NCBI GenBank assembly: GCA_018350325.1
Contig: JAEVLN010000001.1
Coordinates: 6,415,254 to 6,479,253 of the forward strand
Reading direction: 5' to 3'
Source: Globodera rostochiensis
Lineage: Eukaryota; Nematoda; Chromadorea; Rhabditida; Heteroderidae
Length of the DNA stretch: 64,000 nucleotides
A model generated the notes under the pieces. The model saw only the letters and a list, made by a program, of their open reading frames with translations. It was not told the DNA's origin and made no database searches. Of this stretch, positions 37,929 to 47,804 are shown one piece after another; within the stretch, counting starts at the first letter, position 1; the number at the start of each line of letters is the position of its first letter. The position numbers were made by a program, and so were the translations under genes.

Positions 37929-38772
37929 CAAATTCCACACCAAAAAGGCTGCACATGAATCAGGTGAAGAAATTTGAAATGCTGGGTCCGGCGTGCACCG
38001 TCCCCGCACTGCCGGCGGATGAAAAGGAGGCACTCGAGGCAGCAGGCGCAGCTGCTGAGGAAGTACGTGGCCGAGGAGAGGAGTTTCTGCCATCAGGAGG
38101 AGGAGATGATGCCGAGGAAGAAACACAAAACCTGGAGGACAGTCAGCTGAAGGATGAAACCATCAATCTGGCCTGCGGGCCAAAAGCAGTCAAAAACGGA
38201 AGTGATGGCGAAGTTGGTCAAGGGCCGACGGAGCCAAGCAGCTCAGAGCATCGTAGGTACAACCTGAGACCAAAAACCCGGACCTGGAGAGACCTGGCCA
38301 ACTACTGAAACCGGGTAAAACCCCCGGAGGAATAAAATGAAAAGCAAAATCTTCGGCAATTCACTTTAAATTAAACAATTAAAATTTAAGAAAACAAATA
38401 TCAATTCAAATCAATCGTGTCCAGATCGATCGGCTGATCCCGGCGATCGCGCTTTTGTGGCACGCGCACGTCAGCCTTACGACGTGCTTTACTTTCAAAC
38501 TTGAGGGCAGATGAGTGTGCCGTTCTGTAAGAGAAACAGCATCTTTAAATCTGACCACAAGCAGGCTCTTACTCGGACAGTTCCACGTACTCGCTGCCCT
38601 GCCCGTCCGTGAACCGGTATGAAGCCGGCCCCCGACAACCACAGCGAGTGCGTTCGCCAAGCCCTAAAGATCGGAATCCGGGACAGCAAATGCGAAGGAA
38701 GCCGACGTCTAAACTCCCGGGCAGCTCGAACACTGCAGAACTCCTTCACCAAGCAGACCGTAGCGCCCAAAT
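37929..38772 (+). mobile_element. Deleted copy of the retrotransposon (integrase end)
   Basis: Matches 47330-48176 nearly exactly, apart from a 3-bp deletion just after the start, so it holds the integrase C terminus, its stop and part of the antisense JmjC gene. It then jumps directly into LTR sequence at 38773, skipping what is 48177-56209 in the full element. The antisense exons equivalent to 47805-47928, 47977-48067 and part of 48111-48405 are included. Confidence 0.9.
38168..38189 (+). repeat. Hairpin motif copy 1 (in the deleted copy)
   Basis: TGGCC-TGCG-GGCCA then AAAGCAG. Same as copy 6, in the duplicated fragment. Confidence 0.85.
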
Positions 38773-39125
38773 CCCAATTCCGCAATCTCCCCGAATTGCT
38801 GAGCAGTCCCCTTCATTGATCACATGAACAGTTGTCCCCATGCTCCATATCAATTGTCTCCGCCCCATTGACCAACATTTCCCTTGCTGTTCCTGTCCCC
38901 AGTGATCAGTCCCGCGGAAACTAATGTTCACTCTCATCTGTCCTGTCCATCTCGTGTTCGTCGGAGTGAATAAACATCCTTTATCCTTGGTGGAGCGAGT
39001 CGAACGTGGGGAGGCGAAGTCATCGCCCAGGGCCCGGGCACCCTCCCTAACATTCCGACCCCCATCCAAAATTCCAACACTCGGTGCCAACGTCGTCCTG
39101 GGTGGGCACGGCGCGCAACCACTCA
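38773..39125 (+). repeat. Left LTR (5' end missing)
   Basis: Identical over its length to 56210-56562 and ends in CA. It carries AATAAA at 38969-38974. About 26 bp present at the start of the right LTR (from TGTAAGG) are absent, because the deleted neighbouring copy joins here. Confidence 0.9.
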
Positions 39126-39126
39126 C

Positions 39127-39144
39127 TGGTAGCACCGGATGGTT
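39127..39144 (+). promoter_or_regulatory. Primer-binding site, initiator tRNA-Met-like
   Basis: TGGTAGCACCGGATGGTT lies one base after the LTR. It matches 16 of 18 positions of the complement of the conserved 3' end of eukaryotic initiator tRNA-Met (mismatches at the central CC). Confidence 0.75.
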
Positions 39145-39884
39145 CCCATTTTTTTGGGAAAAGCTCCATCGATGTGACGACGAGGAAGAGGACTGAACAT
39201 GCCGCGGAGAGAGAAGGGGATCCCCTGGCCTGAGGGCCTGAAGCAGCTATTACACAAGAAAGTAATTGAAAAGAAGATGGCCAAATGTGTACCCAAACCA
39301 AAATAAGGTCTAAAAAGGGCTGAGAAAAGAGGGAAATAACTAAAAAGGACAGGTAAAGCCCAGCAGAATTTGAAGTGACCAAAATTCACTTAGGTTGGTA
39401 GAAAAATCATTCACTCAAGAAAGGCCAAGGCCAAAGACCAAGCCAAGCTTAGGTTGCATTATTTTCCTTCGCACATTCACATCCGCTGATTTTTCCGAAA
39501 GAGTCAAAGTACAACGACGCGTCGGCCGTTGATCGCTCGCAACATTGCTGTCCGTTAGGCCCGCTCATCATCGGGATGTATTAGCGGAAGTCCATTAGCT
39601 GATACAATCGCTGCGAAAGCTGAGAGGATAGGCGAAGGAGCCGATGAGAAGCGAAAGTCACAAGCTGAACGCTCACTTTTACAATCGCCGTCATTCCAAA
39701 ACTGTCCTCTCACATCGGTTGAATGGGGAGGACGAGTTCACATTCCACCCGCTGAATAGGCTAACCACAAAGCTAGAAAGTCAATTCAAAACCGAATGGT
39801 TTCCCCCAAATGTTAATGACTACCTCGGTTTAGATATCGTTTAAAACAACATCTCAATCAATCCAACCTAAATCTAACACTTTC
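39145..39884 (+). other. Element leader
   Basis: Untranslated leader of 740 nt with one hairpin copy (39225) and a small ORF (39644-39844, 66 aa, ends in a Leu-Gly-Leu-Asp-Ile-Val tail) just ahead of the main ORF. Whether that ORF is translated is unknown. It may carry packaging signals. Confidence 0.55.
39225..39246 (+). repeat. Hairpin motif copy 2 (leader)
   Basis: GGCC-TGAG-GGCC then TGAAGCAG. Non-coding. Confidence 0.85.
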
Positions 39885-42800
39885 ATGACATCGACCAGTG
39901 ACCCTGGCGGGTCCGGGTCTCAAATTCCACTGGCCCGCGGGCCTGAAGCAGTTAACCCAAAGGAAGAAGATGGAGAGTTGACCATCGTGGCAATCGATAG
40001 GAAATTTTGGCACGGAAAAACGTCAGTCAAAGTGGCGGACTTGGAGAGAGTCCAAGCAGATTTGGGGAGAATGGAAGACAAAGTGAATCGGGCATTTAGA
40101 CTGATGAACAGGTCCGTGAACCTAAAAGCGAGCTGGGTGAATGACGTGGTGGCCAATTCGAACTTGAATTTCGAAACGGTCAAAGTTCAAATTGCCACGC
40201 TGACGGAGAGAGTGGAAGACCTGGAAAACGAGCGAAATGCCAGCACAAGGGAACCCAGTTTGGCGGGCAGCAGACGAAGAGAGTCGAATGCCGACTTTGT
40301 GACACCGCAGGCGCCACGGCAAGATGAGCAGCAGGAAGACGAAGGAGAGGATGAAAGGGACAATCGTCCCGTATGGGGATTGAACATGCTTTCCGGCGGA
40401 ACGGTGGGCTCAAATCTGGAGATGTTCGGAGAAGAGTCGGCATTTGCATTTGACGAATGGGCGGAACGGTTCAAGGACTATCTGTCCATCTCAGGTAAGA
40501 CCTACACCGAACCTGAGAAGGTGACCAGACTCAAACTGGCACTGAAGGACACCCCTCGGGCATTGTTCAAGGAACTGTTGCCAGTGCAAACGGCAACCCT
40601 CGAATCGGCATTGGCAGCACTAAGAGCCAAATTGGACTCACCGCAGCGCAGAGAAGTTGCCAAGCGAACGCTAACACTGAGCCGACAGCGAGAGGACGAA
40701 TCAGTGGCCCAATTTCTGAGGCGGTTAACGCCATTGGTGGAGGCAACCAACCCATCGCTTAACGAAGCGCAGCGCAAGGAGAAAGTTTGTGAGGAATTCT
40801 TGGATAGGCTTAAGCCGAACATGAGTTTCCTAATCCGGTTGGTAGGTCTAACCCAGGCGAAGGACCTGGAGATTGTCAAAGCTCAGGCCGAAGAGCTGGA
40901 AGCACTGCTGTTGATGAACAGAGGCGATGAGGCCAATCGACTGTCTCAAGCAGTCAACGTACTCAACAATCGCCCAGCTCAGACTCAATGGAACGCTGGT
41001 CCAACGGCTGGAACCGGAGCAAATGTCCAGGGCCCCTCCGGGAGCAATGTGCGGAGTTTCAGACCGTTCCTGCCACCAAATGCTCAGAGGCAGCAGCAGT
41101 CATTCGGAGGGGGCCGCGGCGGCTTTCGCAATTGGGGACGTGGCCGACAAGAGCAGTTTAGCCAGCGGAACTGGTCAAGCAACCCGCGTTGCCATTACTG
41201 CCAGCGCGTAGGCCATTTCGCATACGCGTGTCGGGATCGCCGCAACAACTTTCAGGGCAACAGGGGTAGACCCTTCCGACAGGTAAGTTGGGCTGACCAG
41301 CAACCTCGGCAGCCGCAAGGGGGGTGGCAAAACAGACCAAATTCCGTAAACTCGGTCGAAATGCCAGCCCTCCCGCAAAATTCCCTTGGGTTCATGGAGA
41401 ACTTGGTACAGTCCCTGGTGGAGATGAACGTCCGGAACAACCCGAGCCGAGCACCGGGCGACGAAGAAGGGCAAGCATCGGGCTCGATGAACACAATTGC
41501 CCAAATTGAGCAAAAAGAGGAGGTGCCGGTAGAAGAGAAGGTGGAAAGCCGGGTGGCCGAAAAGGAAGAGGAAACAATCCCAGCCTGCGGGCCGGAAGCA
41601 GCTAAAAAATATCAACCAAAAACGTCTAATTGGGAAGGCACTAGCCTCAAGGCAAAAGTGGCCTCGTTTTCGTTTAGTGCAATGATGATATTCGCCTTTT
41701 GCTCGGCGGTGACCGGATTTGAAAAACCAGAACTACCGTCTCATCCGTTAATTTGCCAAACTCAGCGAGGAGGAAAAGTTTGGCAGTTGCCAGAAGTGGT
41801 TGGGTGCTCTGGGCACTCAGTGAATCACTCCAAATCGCCCGTGCCCCGCGCTTTGCACATTTTCACACAAAATGCGTTCGAACATTCAGTCGACGCATGG
41901 ACTTGCCGAAAAGTTCGGAAGGAAGTCAGGAAGTACACCTCGATCTCGAATGTTCCTATGCAGGAGGTGGTGGAGCCGCAAATGCAGGAGGTCAGTTTGA
42001 GTGAATGCCGCCAAATGATTGAGGATGGCAAGTGCAGTCTGGGCGTCCTGATAAACGAGTCGGGACTGATGCACACAGACAAACGGATCGATTTGTCGCC
42101 AAGGATGTGGCTGTTGGGCTCGTTCAGTTGGACGACAGCCGCGAGTGAGAACTGTTACCTCTTCAAGTCAAAAGTGACTGTGGCGCATGGAGGGAGTGGC
42201 CGAATTCAATCATCTTTGGGCCTCACGGGCAGCTGTCAATTCGGAGATGGACAGTGCAGGTTGGAGGACAAAACGCGGATCATTTGGGACACTAACGGGA
42301 CGGCCAACTGCGAATTCTCCAAGATTGGCACCTGGAAAGGACTGCAGCTGGACAATGTCTGGGTGTCGGACGAGGTTAGTTTCCGTCTCACCTTCAGAAA
42401 CGAGTCACGGAAGGTGTATTCGTGCGGACAGGGCCTGCAGAAATCTGAGGAAGGTTTTGCAGTGCAGGACGTGGCCATGAAGAAGGGCAGAAGGACCCGG
42501 AGGTCGACAGAATCACTGGTAACCGAATCCGAATTGAACGCGGAGTTGGGATATCTGGACGAGAAGGTGAGGGAGCTCCTCACCGTGTCCTTTTCGCAGA
42601 TGGTTAAGTCGATTTGTGACTATATGGTGGAGACGCGCAGATGGGCAGCCACGGCGTTGCTGTCGGACCCAACGGCATTTGCCAGGAAATTATTTCAGTC
42701 CGGGGAGCTAGTGGCAAAAGCCGCTGGTCCGGAGCTGATCAAGGTATGGCCATGCGTGGAATTAGGAGCGAGCGAATACGAATTCGCACAAGTCGGAAAG

Positions 42801-44324
42801 GATGCCGACGGGAAGCCAGAATGTTTTGATCAAATTCCCATCAGGTTCAGGACAAAAGGCACTGAGCAGATGGCATTCGTCGACCCGAGGACGATGATCG
42901 TAAATCCGACGGCGAGGAAGGCGCCGTGTGCGGAATTTCAGCAGCAGTTCATCTTTGTGCGCGGGGTGCTGCTTGAAGTTGACCAAGTCAGCGCGCAGGT
43001 CAAACAGGTCAAAGTGGACAGAATTGCGAAGTTGGGCGATGGTCTTCCGGCCACGCTGACGTTTTCACGTCACCACTTTCTTCATTTGGCACTGGTGAAC
43101 ATCTCGGATGTGCTTGGACAGGCATATGAGGCAAATCTGGCCAGGGTAAGCGAGTTAACCTACAGAATCCGCAGCCAGGACACGACGGTGACGAAGACAC
43201 TGTCAGACCAATGGGAAGAGGTGAGTGATCAGGTTCGAGACAAAATTTTTGGCGACTGGGTGAGAATGGCCCAGACCTTGTTGGCAGTAATGACGATCAT
43301 TGTGTTTGCCGACTTTGTGGTGCGGTTCGGACTGATGTTGCGAGATGAGTACAGAGGCAGAGGCGTTACGCATCGGATGGCATTCGGCGCCGGCAGAGGT
43401 GTGCAGCAGGCCGACGAGCCGCCCACCCCATCAGTAAGTGCCATTGTGATCGGCGTTGAGCCGGAAATCAAAACAGAGGAACCTGAGGTGGCCCTCACTC
43501 CGATCAGATTAATTGAGCCAATTTCAGCGACAGGCCATAAAAGAATGCGGCGAGGAAAGCGCACGCGTTTCAGCCTGAGAGTGCCAAAAACCGTCATCAG
43601 CCTGCTGGTGGTGTGCCTTTTGGTTACCAATGCGCAGGCAGCGCAAGGCGGTCAAGTAACTGAATTGTGGATCACGCCTGGAATAATTGTCGTTTTTCTT
43701 GGCATTAGTTTATCATTTCTCATTTCTCGTGCGATGCTTCGAGAATCGGGGAACAAATCGCAGTTTCCAAGACTGCCTAATCTTTATGCCATTTCTCCGC
43801 AACATGCAGTGGTGCAAGTGACCATCAACTCGAGGCCTGTCCGTTGCCTGATGGACACTGGAGCAAGCCTAACGGTGGCCCCTCGGTCAGTGGCCGGTGA
43901 GCTGAAATGTCGAATTGTCCCAGCAGATTTGGAAGCGATGAGTGCCTCAGGGCACATAATTCGGCTTCGGGAATGCGCGCAAGTCAATCTCAACATTGCC
44001 GGAGTGATGACTCAAGCAATCATTTACTTTGTGGCGGACAGAGAGTTCACTGTGTCAAGGGACTACAGCGTGATCATCGGCTGGGACGTCTTCGAGCAGT
44101 TGCCGGCCATCACGTTTGACCACTTGGCTGGGAAATTTTTTGTTGGCAACAACGAAGCCAAACTGTGCCACCGATCGGCTATGTTGCTGAGCAACATTCG
44201 AGTCTCAGCGCAGGAGGACATTCTAATTCCGGCGGACTCGCAGGTACTGGTAAATGCCCGGATTGAGGTATCACCAGCACCGAAGAATCCGGTGGCATTG
44301 ACAGGCCAGATAGTAGCCTGGTGA
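39885..44324 (+). CDS. Gag-envelope-protease polyprotein
   Basis: A 1479-aa ORF. Residues 40-120 form a coiled coil. Residues about 170-345 are a retrotransposon capsid domain. A CCHC zinc knuckle (CHYCQRVGHFAYAC) lies near 435, followed by a Gln/Arg-rich tail. At about 566 a hairpin-encoded ACGPEA precedes a hydrophobic signal-like segment (about 588-603). A Cys-rich ectodomain with N-glycosylation sequons follows, then a basic furin-like site (RRTRR) near 870, a second ectodomain and a transmembrane helix (about 1127-1150). Two more hydrophobic segments lie at 1235-1282. The aspartic protease has its active site CLMDTGAS near 1323 and a VIIGWDVF flap-side motif. An envelope-like protein between gag and protease is unusual. 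Which viral glycoprotein family it comes from I cannot say. The ORF ends in TGA at 44322-44324. Confidence 0.85.
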   Translation: MTSTSDPGGSGSQIPLARGPEAVNPKEEDGELTIVAIDRKFWHGKTSVKVADLERVQADLGRMEDKVNRAFRLMNRSVNLKASWVNDVVANSNLNFETVKVQIATLTERVEDLENERNASTREPSLAGSRRRESNADFVTPQAPRQDEQQEDEGEDERDNRPVWGLNMLSGGTVGSNLEMFGEESAFAFDEWAERFKDYLSISGKTYTEPEKVTRLKLALKDTPRALFKELLPVQTATLESALAALRAKLDSPQRREVAKRTLTLSRQREDESVAQFLRRLTPLVEATNPSLNEAQRKEKVCEEFLDRLKPNMSFLIRLVGLTQAKDLEIVKAQAEELEALLLMNRGDEANRLSQAVNVLNNRPAQTQWNAGPTAGTGANVQGPSGSNVRSFRPFLPPNAQRQQQSFGGGRGGFRNWGRGRQEQFSQRNWSSNPRCHYCQRVGHFAYACRDRRNNFQGNRGRPFRQVSWADQQPRQPQGGWQNRPNSVNSVEMPALPQNSLGFMENLVQSLVEMNVRNNPSRAPGDEEGQASGSMNTIAQIEQKEEVPVEEKVESRVAEKEEETIPACGPEAAKKYQPKTSNWEGTSLKAKVASFSFSAMMIFAFCSAVTGFEKPELPSHPLICQTQRGGKVWQLPEVVGCSGHSVNHSKSPVPRALHIFTQNAFEHSVDAWTCRKVRKEVRKYTSISNVPMQEVVEPQMQEVSLSECRQMIEDGKCSLGVLINESGLMHTDKRIDLSPRMWLLGSFSWTTAASENCYLFKSKVTVAHGGSGRIQSSLGLTGSCQFGDGQCRLEDKTRIIWDTNGTANCEFSKIGTWKGLQLDNVWVSDEVSFRLTFRNESRKVYSCGQGLQKSEEGFAVQDVAMKKGRRTRRSTESLVTESELNAELGYLDEKVRELLTVSFSQMVKSICDYMVETRRWAATALLSDPTAFARKLFQSGELVAKAAGPELIKVWPCVELGASEYEFAQVGKDADGKPECFDQIPIRFRTKGTEQMAFVDPRTMIVNPTARKAPCAEFQQQFIFVRGVLLEVDQVSAQVKQVKVDRIAKLGDGLPATLTFSRHHFLHLALVNISDVLGQAYEANLARVSELTYRIRSQDTTVTKTLSDQWEEVSDQVRDKIFGDWVRMAQTLLAVMTIIVFADFVVRFGLMLRDEYRGRGVTHRMAFGAGRGVQQADEPPTPSVSAIVIGVEPEIKTEEPEVALTPIRLIEPISATGHKRMRRGKRTRFSLRVPKTVISLLVVCLLVTNAQAAQGGQVTELWITPGIIVVFLGISLSFLISRAMLRESGNKSQFPRLPNLYAISPQHAVVQVTINSRPVRCLMDTGASLTVAPRSVAGELKCRIVPADLEAMSASGHIIRLRECAQVNLNIAGVMTQAIIYFVADREFTVSRDYSVIIGWDVFEQLPAITFDHLAGKFFVGNNEAKLCHRSAMLLSNIRVSAQEDILIPADSQVLVNARIEVSPAPKNPVALTGQIVAW
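39930..39951 (+). repeat. Hairpin motif copy 3 (start of gag)
   Basis: GGCC-CGCG-GGCC then TGAAGCAG. It lies 45 nt after the ATG and encodes ARGPEA. Confidence 0.85.
41581..41601 (+). repeat. Hairpin motif copy 4 (gag/envelope border)
   Basis: GCC-TGCG-GGC then CGGAAGCAG. It encodes ACGPEA just ahead of the signal-like helix. Confidence 0.85.
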
Positions 44325-46375
44325 GAAAAGGACTGTTTGTCGTAAACAGTGTCTCGCCTGCGGGCGAGGAGCAGCTAAAAATCGCATTGGTCAATCCGAC
44401 CATGGAACCAAAAAGCCTTTGGAAAGGAACTCACCTGGCATATGCCAATGAATTGATGTGTGAACGCAATGGACTTCTGAGAGAAGGATGCGCCAAGCAA
44501 ATTTCAGTGGTAGGAAGCAGTAAAGGAATGGCGGTGGATCCGGCATTTGCCGTGGATTTCTCAAAGACAGCAGTTGAGGGAGATGACCTCATGAGGTTGA
44601 AAGCGCTCATCGAGGAATTTACAGACATTTTCAGCAAATTTCAATACGACCTTGGACTGTTCACAGCAGCTGAACATCACATCACAACCACGACAGAAGA
44701 ACCAGTCTCCTCGCCTCCCAGAAGGATGCCGTACAAGTATAAGGAGGAGCTGAAGAAGCACATCGATCAACTGCTGGCGTCCGGAGTAATGATCGAGTCT
44801 GATACGCCATGGGTTACCCCAATTGTTATTGTCCAGAAGAAAGATGGAGGCATTCGGCCGTGCCTGGACTTCAGAAAGCTGAATGAAGTCACAATACCGG
44901 ACAGGTATCCGCTTCCCCGTCTCGACAGCATAATGGAAAGAGTCGGGAGCTGCGCGTTCTACACATCATTGGACTTGGCCAGCGGCTATCTGCAAATCAA
45001 GTTGAGTGACGAGACCTCAAGAAAATGTGGAGTCATCACTGAGGACAACGTGTTCCAAATGATGACGATGCCATTTGGAATGAAGAATGCGACAGCCGCA
45101 TTTTCCAGGGCGATGGCAGTTGTTCTTTCAGGATTGGACGGCATTGCATTGGCGTACGTGGACGACGTCCTAATTTTCACTAAGGAAGGCAATTTCGAAG
45201 AGCACTTGGCAGCCGTCAGAAAGGTGCTGGAACGGTTCAGGCTTTATAACCTGAAACTCAGCCCCAAGAAATGCACATTTGCGTCAAAAGAAATGAATTT
45301 TCTGGGATTTGTTCTAAATTCGGGCGGCTTTAAACCCAGTTTAAGTCGAATTGAAATCCTCAAAGAAATGCCGGTCCCAACCAGTGTGAAGGAAGTAAAA
45401 AGAGTGCTGGGCCAAGCGGGTTTTTACAGAAGGCATATTGAGAACTTTGCGATGGTGGTCGAACCAATGCTCAAATTGACCCGCCAGGGAAACAAATTTG
45501 AATGGGGAAGGGACCAACAAGAGGCATTTGATCAAGTCAAAAACCTTCTGGCGCAAGTGCCAAATTTGGTCTTTCCAGACTACGGAAAACCGTTTCACAT
45601 TTTTACAGATGCGTCCACAGTCGGACAAGGCGGAGTGCTGATGCAGAAAAACGAGCTAAGTGGCGGATTCTCTGCAGTATCGTACTGCAGCAGAACGCTT
45701 TCAGCGGCGGAGAGAAAGTGGCCTGCCGTTCAGGTTGAACTCGGCGCAATAATTTATGCGTTAAGGGAATTTCGGCCGTTCATTTTCATGTCTGACGTGG
45801 AGTTGCACACTGATCACAAGCCCCTTGCCTTTTTGCTGAAAAAATCTGAGAGCAGCCCTCAACTTGCGAGATGGATGATTGAGCTGCAAAATTATCAAAT
45901 CAAAATTGTGCATGTTGCGGGAAAAGAAAATTCCCTGGCAGATGCTCTCTCAAGGGCTGCCGAAGACAAGCCGTTCACCGAAATGCAATCGATCGACGAG
46001 CTGGAGGACATAATTGAATTCCCAGTTTGCCTCGCCATCGCGCAGCACTCAAGAGTGATAATGGATCCGTTCTTGAACAAGTTGATGGTTCGGCAGGAGG
46101 ACGGCGGCTCGTACGAGGTAAAGTTGGAAGAAGAGCAAAGGAAGGACCCTGAGGCGGTGGCATACAGTGAATTCGTCCTGAATGGGGAATTTCCGGCTGG
46201 TCTCGACGGAAAGGAGAGAGAAGCGTTTGCAGTTGGGGCAAGTAAGTTCAAAGTGGACTCAGGTGTCCTTTATTTCAAGGAGGATGGGCAGCCACCCAAA
46301 ATTTATGTCCCAATTTCGCTCAGAGGACTCATTTTTGAGTCATTCATTCGTCCTTGCTGGGGGGAGGCCATCTGA
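44321..46375 (+). CDS. Reverse transcriptase / RNase H (pol part 1)
   Basis: The frame is -1 relative to the upstream protease ORF and has no ATG at the junction, so it is presumably made by -1 ribosomal frameshifting. RT motifs are in order: SDTPWVTPIVIVQKKDGG, the R-x-C-x-D-F-R-K-L-N block, LDLASGYLQI, MPFGMKNA, AYVDDVLIF (catalytic pair near residue 280) and the K-x-x-F-LGF block. RNase H follows with TDAS, VELGAIIYAL, TDHKPL and SLADALSR. The sequence is of the Ty3/gypsy type. A second hairpin-type sequence at 44353 encodes SPAGEEQL at its start. The ORF runs into a stop 22 nt past the integrase frame start, at a run of six G (46359-46364). Confidence 0.9.
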   Translation: MRKGLFVVNSVSPAGEEQLKIALVNPTMEPKSLWKGTHLAYANELMCERNGLLREGCAKQISVVGSSKGMAVDPAFAVDFSKTAVEGDDLMRLKALIEEFTDIFSKFQYDLGLFTAAEHHITTTTEEPVSSPPRRMPYKYKEELKKHIDQLLASGVMIESDTPWVTPIVIVQKKDGGIRPCLDFRKLNEVTIPDRYPLPRLDSIMERVGSCAFYTSLDLASGYLQIKLSDETSRKCGVITEDNVFQMMTMPFGMKNATAAFSRAMAVVLSGLDGIALAYVDDVLIFTKEGNFEEHLAAVRKVLERFRLYNLKLSPKKCTFASKEMNFLGFVLNSGGFKPSLSRIEILKEMPVPTSVKEVKRVLGQAGFYRRHIENFAMVVEPMLKLTRQGNKFEWGRDQQEAFDQVKNLLAQVPNLVFPDYGKPFHIFTDASTVGQGGVLMQKNELSGGFSAVSYCSRTLSAAERKWPAVQVELGAIIYALREFRPFIFMSDVELHTDHKPLAFLLKKSESSPQLARWMIELQNYQIKIVHVAGKENSLADALSRAAEDKPFTEMQSIDELEDIIEFPVCLAIAQHSRVIMDPFLNKLMVRQEDGGSYEVKLEEEQRKDPEAVAYSEFVLNGEFPAGLDGKEREAFAVGASKFKVDSGVLYFKEDGQPPKIYVPISLRGLIFESFIRPCWGEAI
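44353..44374 (+). repeat. Hairpin motif copy 5 (start of RT frame)
   Basis: A perfect 6-bp stem CTCGCC/GGCGAG around TGCG, then GAGCAG. Read in a different frame from copies 3 and 4. Confidence 0.85.
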
Positions 46376-47712
46376 ACTACCGGAAAACTCTGGCCAAGTG
46401 CAGGAAGTACTTCTGGCCAAAAATGCATGCGGACATTCTGACATGGGTGAAATTATGCATTACGTGCCAGCTCAGGCACTCCCCCACACCAGCTTATCGG
46501 GAGGAGATGATGATGGTGCCAGCAAACACCCTCTTCGCAAAGGTAGGGCTTGATTTAGCAGGGCCCTTTCCAATGACCCAAAAAGGGAACAAACATATCC
46601 TGAACATCGTGTGTTGGTTCACCAAGTACGTGATCTCGGTCCCCGTGCCAGACACGAAAGCACGGACAATTGCCCAAGCATTCCTGAATCATTGCTACCT
46701 GAAGTTTGGAGGGTGCACTGAACTCATCACCGACAATGCGACAGCGTTCACGTCAGACTTCTTCAGGGAATTCTGTTCGATGCTCTACATCGACAAGAAG
46801 TACGCCTGCCCGCATTGGAGCCAGGGGAACGCGTCTACGGAAAGGACCTTCAGGACGTTTCATAACATTCTTGCCAAGTACATTTCGAGGAACCAACCTG
46901 ACTTCGATGAATTTTTGGATGCGGCCTGCTTCTGTTACAACACGTCAGTGCACGCCTCAACAGGGGAGTCCCCGTTCTTTCTCATGTTTGCCCGGGACCC
47001 GGTCTTCTGCGTAGACCAAATTATCGACCCAAAAGTCAGGGACCCCGTGGCGATCTCAGATCGGGGGGAGTTCAAGCAAAAAATGGTCGTAGCGATCAGG
47101 CAGGCCTGGCATGCTGCAGCGGAAGAGTATGCCAAGGCCCAGCTCAAGATGAAGGAGCAGTATGACAGGCGGGCGAGACCGCAACAAGTTCAAGCAGGGG
47201 ACAGAGTGCTAATCCGGAATTATGAAGGCCGGGCCAACACGTCCAAGAAGTTTCAGCTTCCCTGGAAGGGAATTTTTAGGGTAGTTGAAGTTGAAGGCGT
47301 TCACGTCACGGTAGTAAGCTGTTCGGCGCCAAATTCCACACCAAAAAGGCTGCACATGAATCAGGTGAAGAAATGCTTTGAAATGCTGGGTCCGGCGTGC
47401 ACCGTCCCCGCACTGCCGGCGGATGAAAAGGAGGCACTCGAGGCAGCAGGCGCAGCTGCTGAGGAAGTACGTGGCCGAGGAGAGGAGTTTCTGCCATCAG
47501 GAGGAGGAGATGATGCCGAGGAAGAAACACAAAACCTGGAGGACAGTCAGCTGAAGGATGAAACCATCAATCTGGCCTGCGGGCCAAAAGCAGTCAAAAA
47601 CGGAAGTGATGGCGAAGTTGGTCAAGGGCCGACGGAGCCAAGCAGCTCAGAGCATCGTAGGTACAACCTGAGACCAAAAACCCGGACCTGGAGAGACCTG
47701 GCCAACTACTGA
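46354..47712 (+). CDS. Integrase (pol part 2)
   Basis: Continues pol in the -1 frame after a G run. An intact parent probably had RT-integrase in one frame or used a second shift. It has an N-terminal zinc-binding part (GGGHLNYRKT, CITCQ) and a DDE core: LDLAGPF, ITDNATAF and ASTERTFRT. The C-terminal domain contains ARPQQVQAGDRVLIRN and ends in RRYNLRPKTRTW, a common tail in gypsy integrases. No chromodomain is recognised. A hairpin copy (47572) encodes LACGPKAV in the tail. Confidence 0.9.
   Translation: MLGGGHLNYRKTLAKCRKYFWPKMHADILTWVKLCITCQLRHSPTPAYREEMMMVPANTLFAKVGLDLAGPFPMTQKGNKHILNIVCWFTKYVISVPVPDTKARTIAQAFLNHCYLKFGGCTELITDNATAFTSDFFREFCSMLYIDKKYACPHWSQGNASTERTFRTFHNILAKYISRNQPDFDEFLDAACFCYNTSVHASTGESPFFLMFARDPVFCVDQIIDPKVRDPVAISDRGEFKQKMVVAIRQAWHAAAEEYAKAQLKMKEQYDRRARPQQVQAGDRVLIRNYEGRANTSKKFQLPWKGIFRVVEVEGVHVTVVSCSAPNSTPKRLHMNQVKKCFEMLGPACTVPALPADEKEALEAAGAAAEEVRGRGEEFLPSGGGDDAEEETQNLEDSQLKDETINLACGPKAVKNGSDGEVGQGPTEPSSSEHRRYNLRPKTRTWRDLANY
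47572..47593 (+). repeat. Hairpin motif copy 6 (integrase tail)
   Basis: TGGCC-TGCG-GGCCA then AAAGCAG. Encodes LACGPKAV. Confidence 0.85.
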
Positions 47713-47804
47713 AACCGGGTAAAACCCCCGGAGGAATAAAATGAAAAGCAAAATCTTCGGCAATTCACTTTAAATTAAACAATTAAAATTTAAGAAAACA
47801 AATA

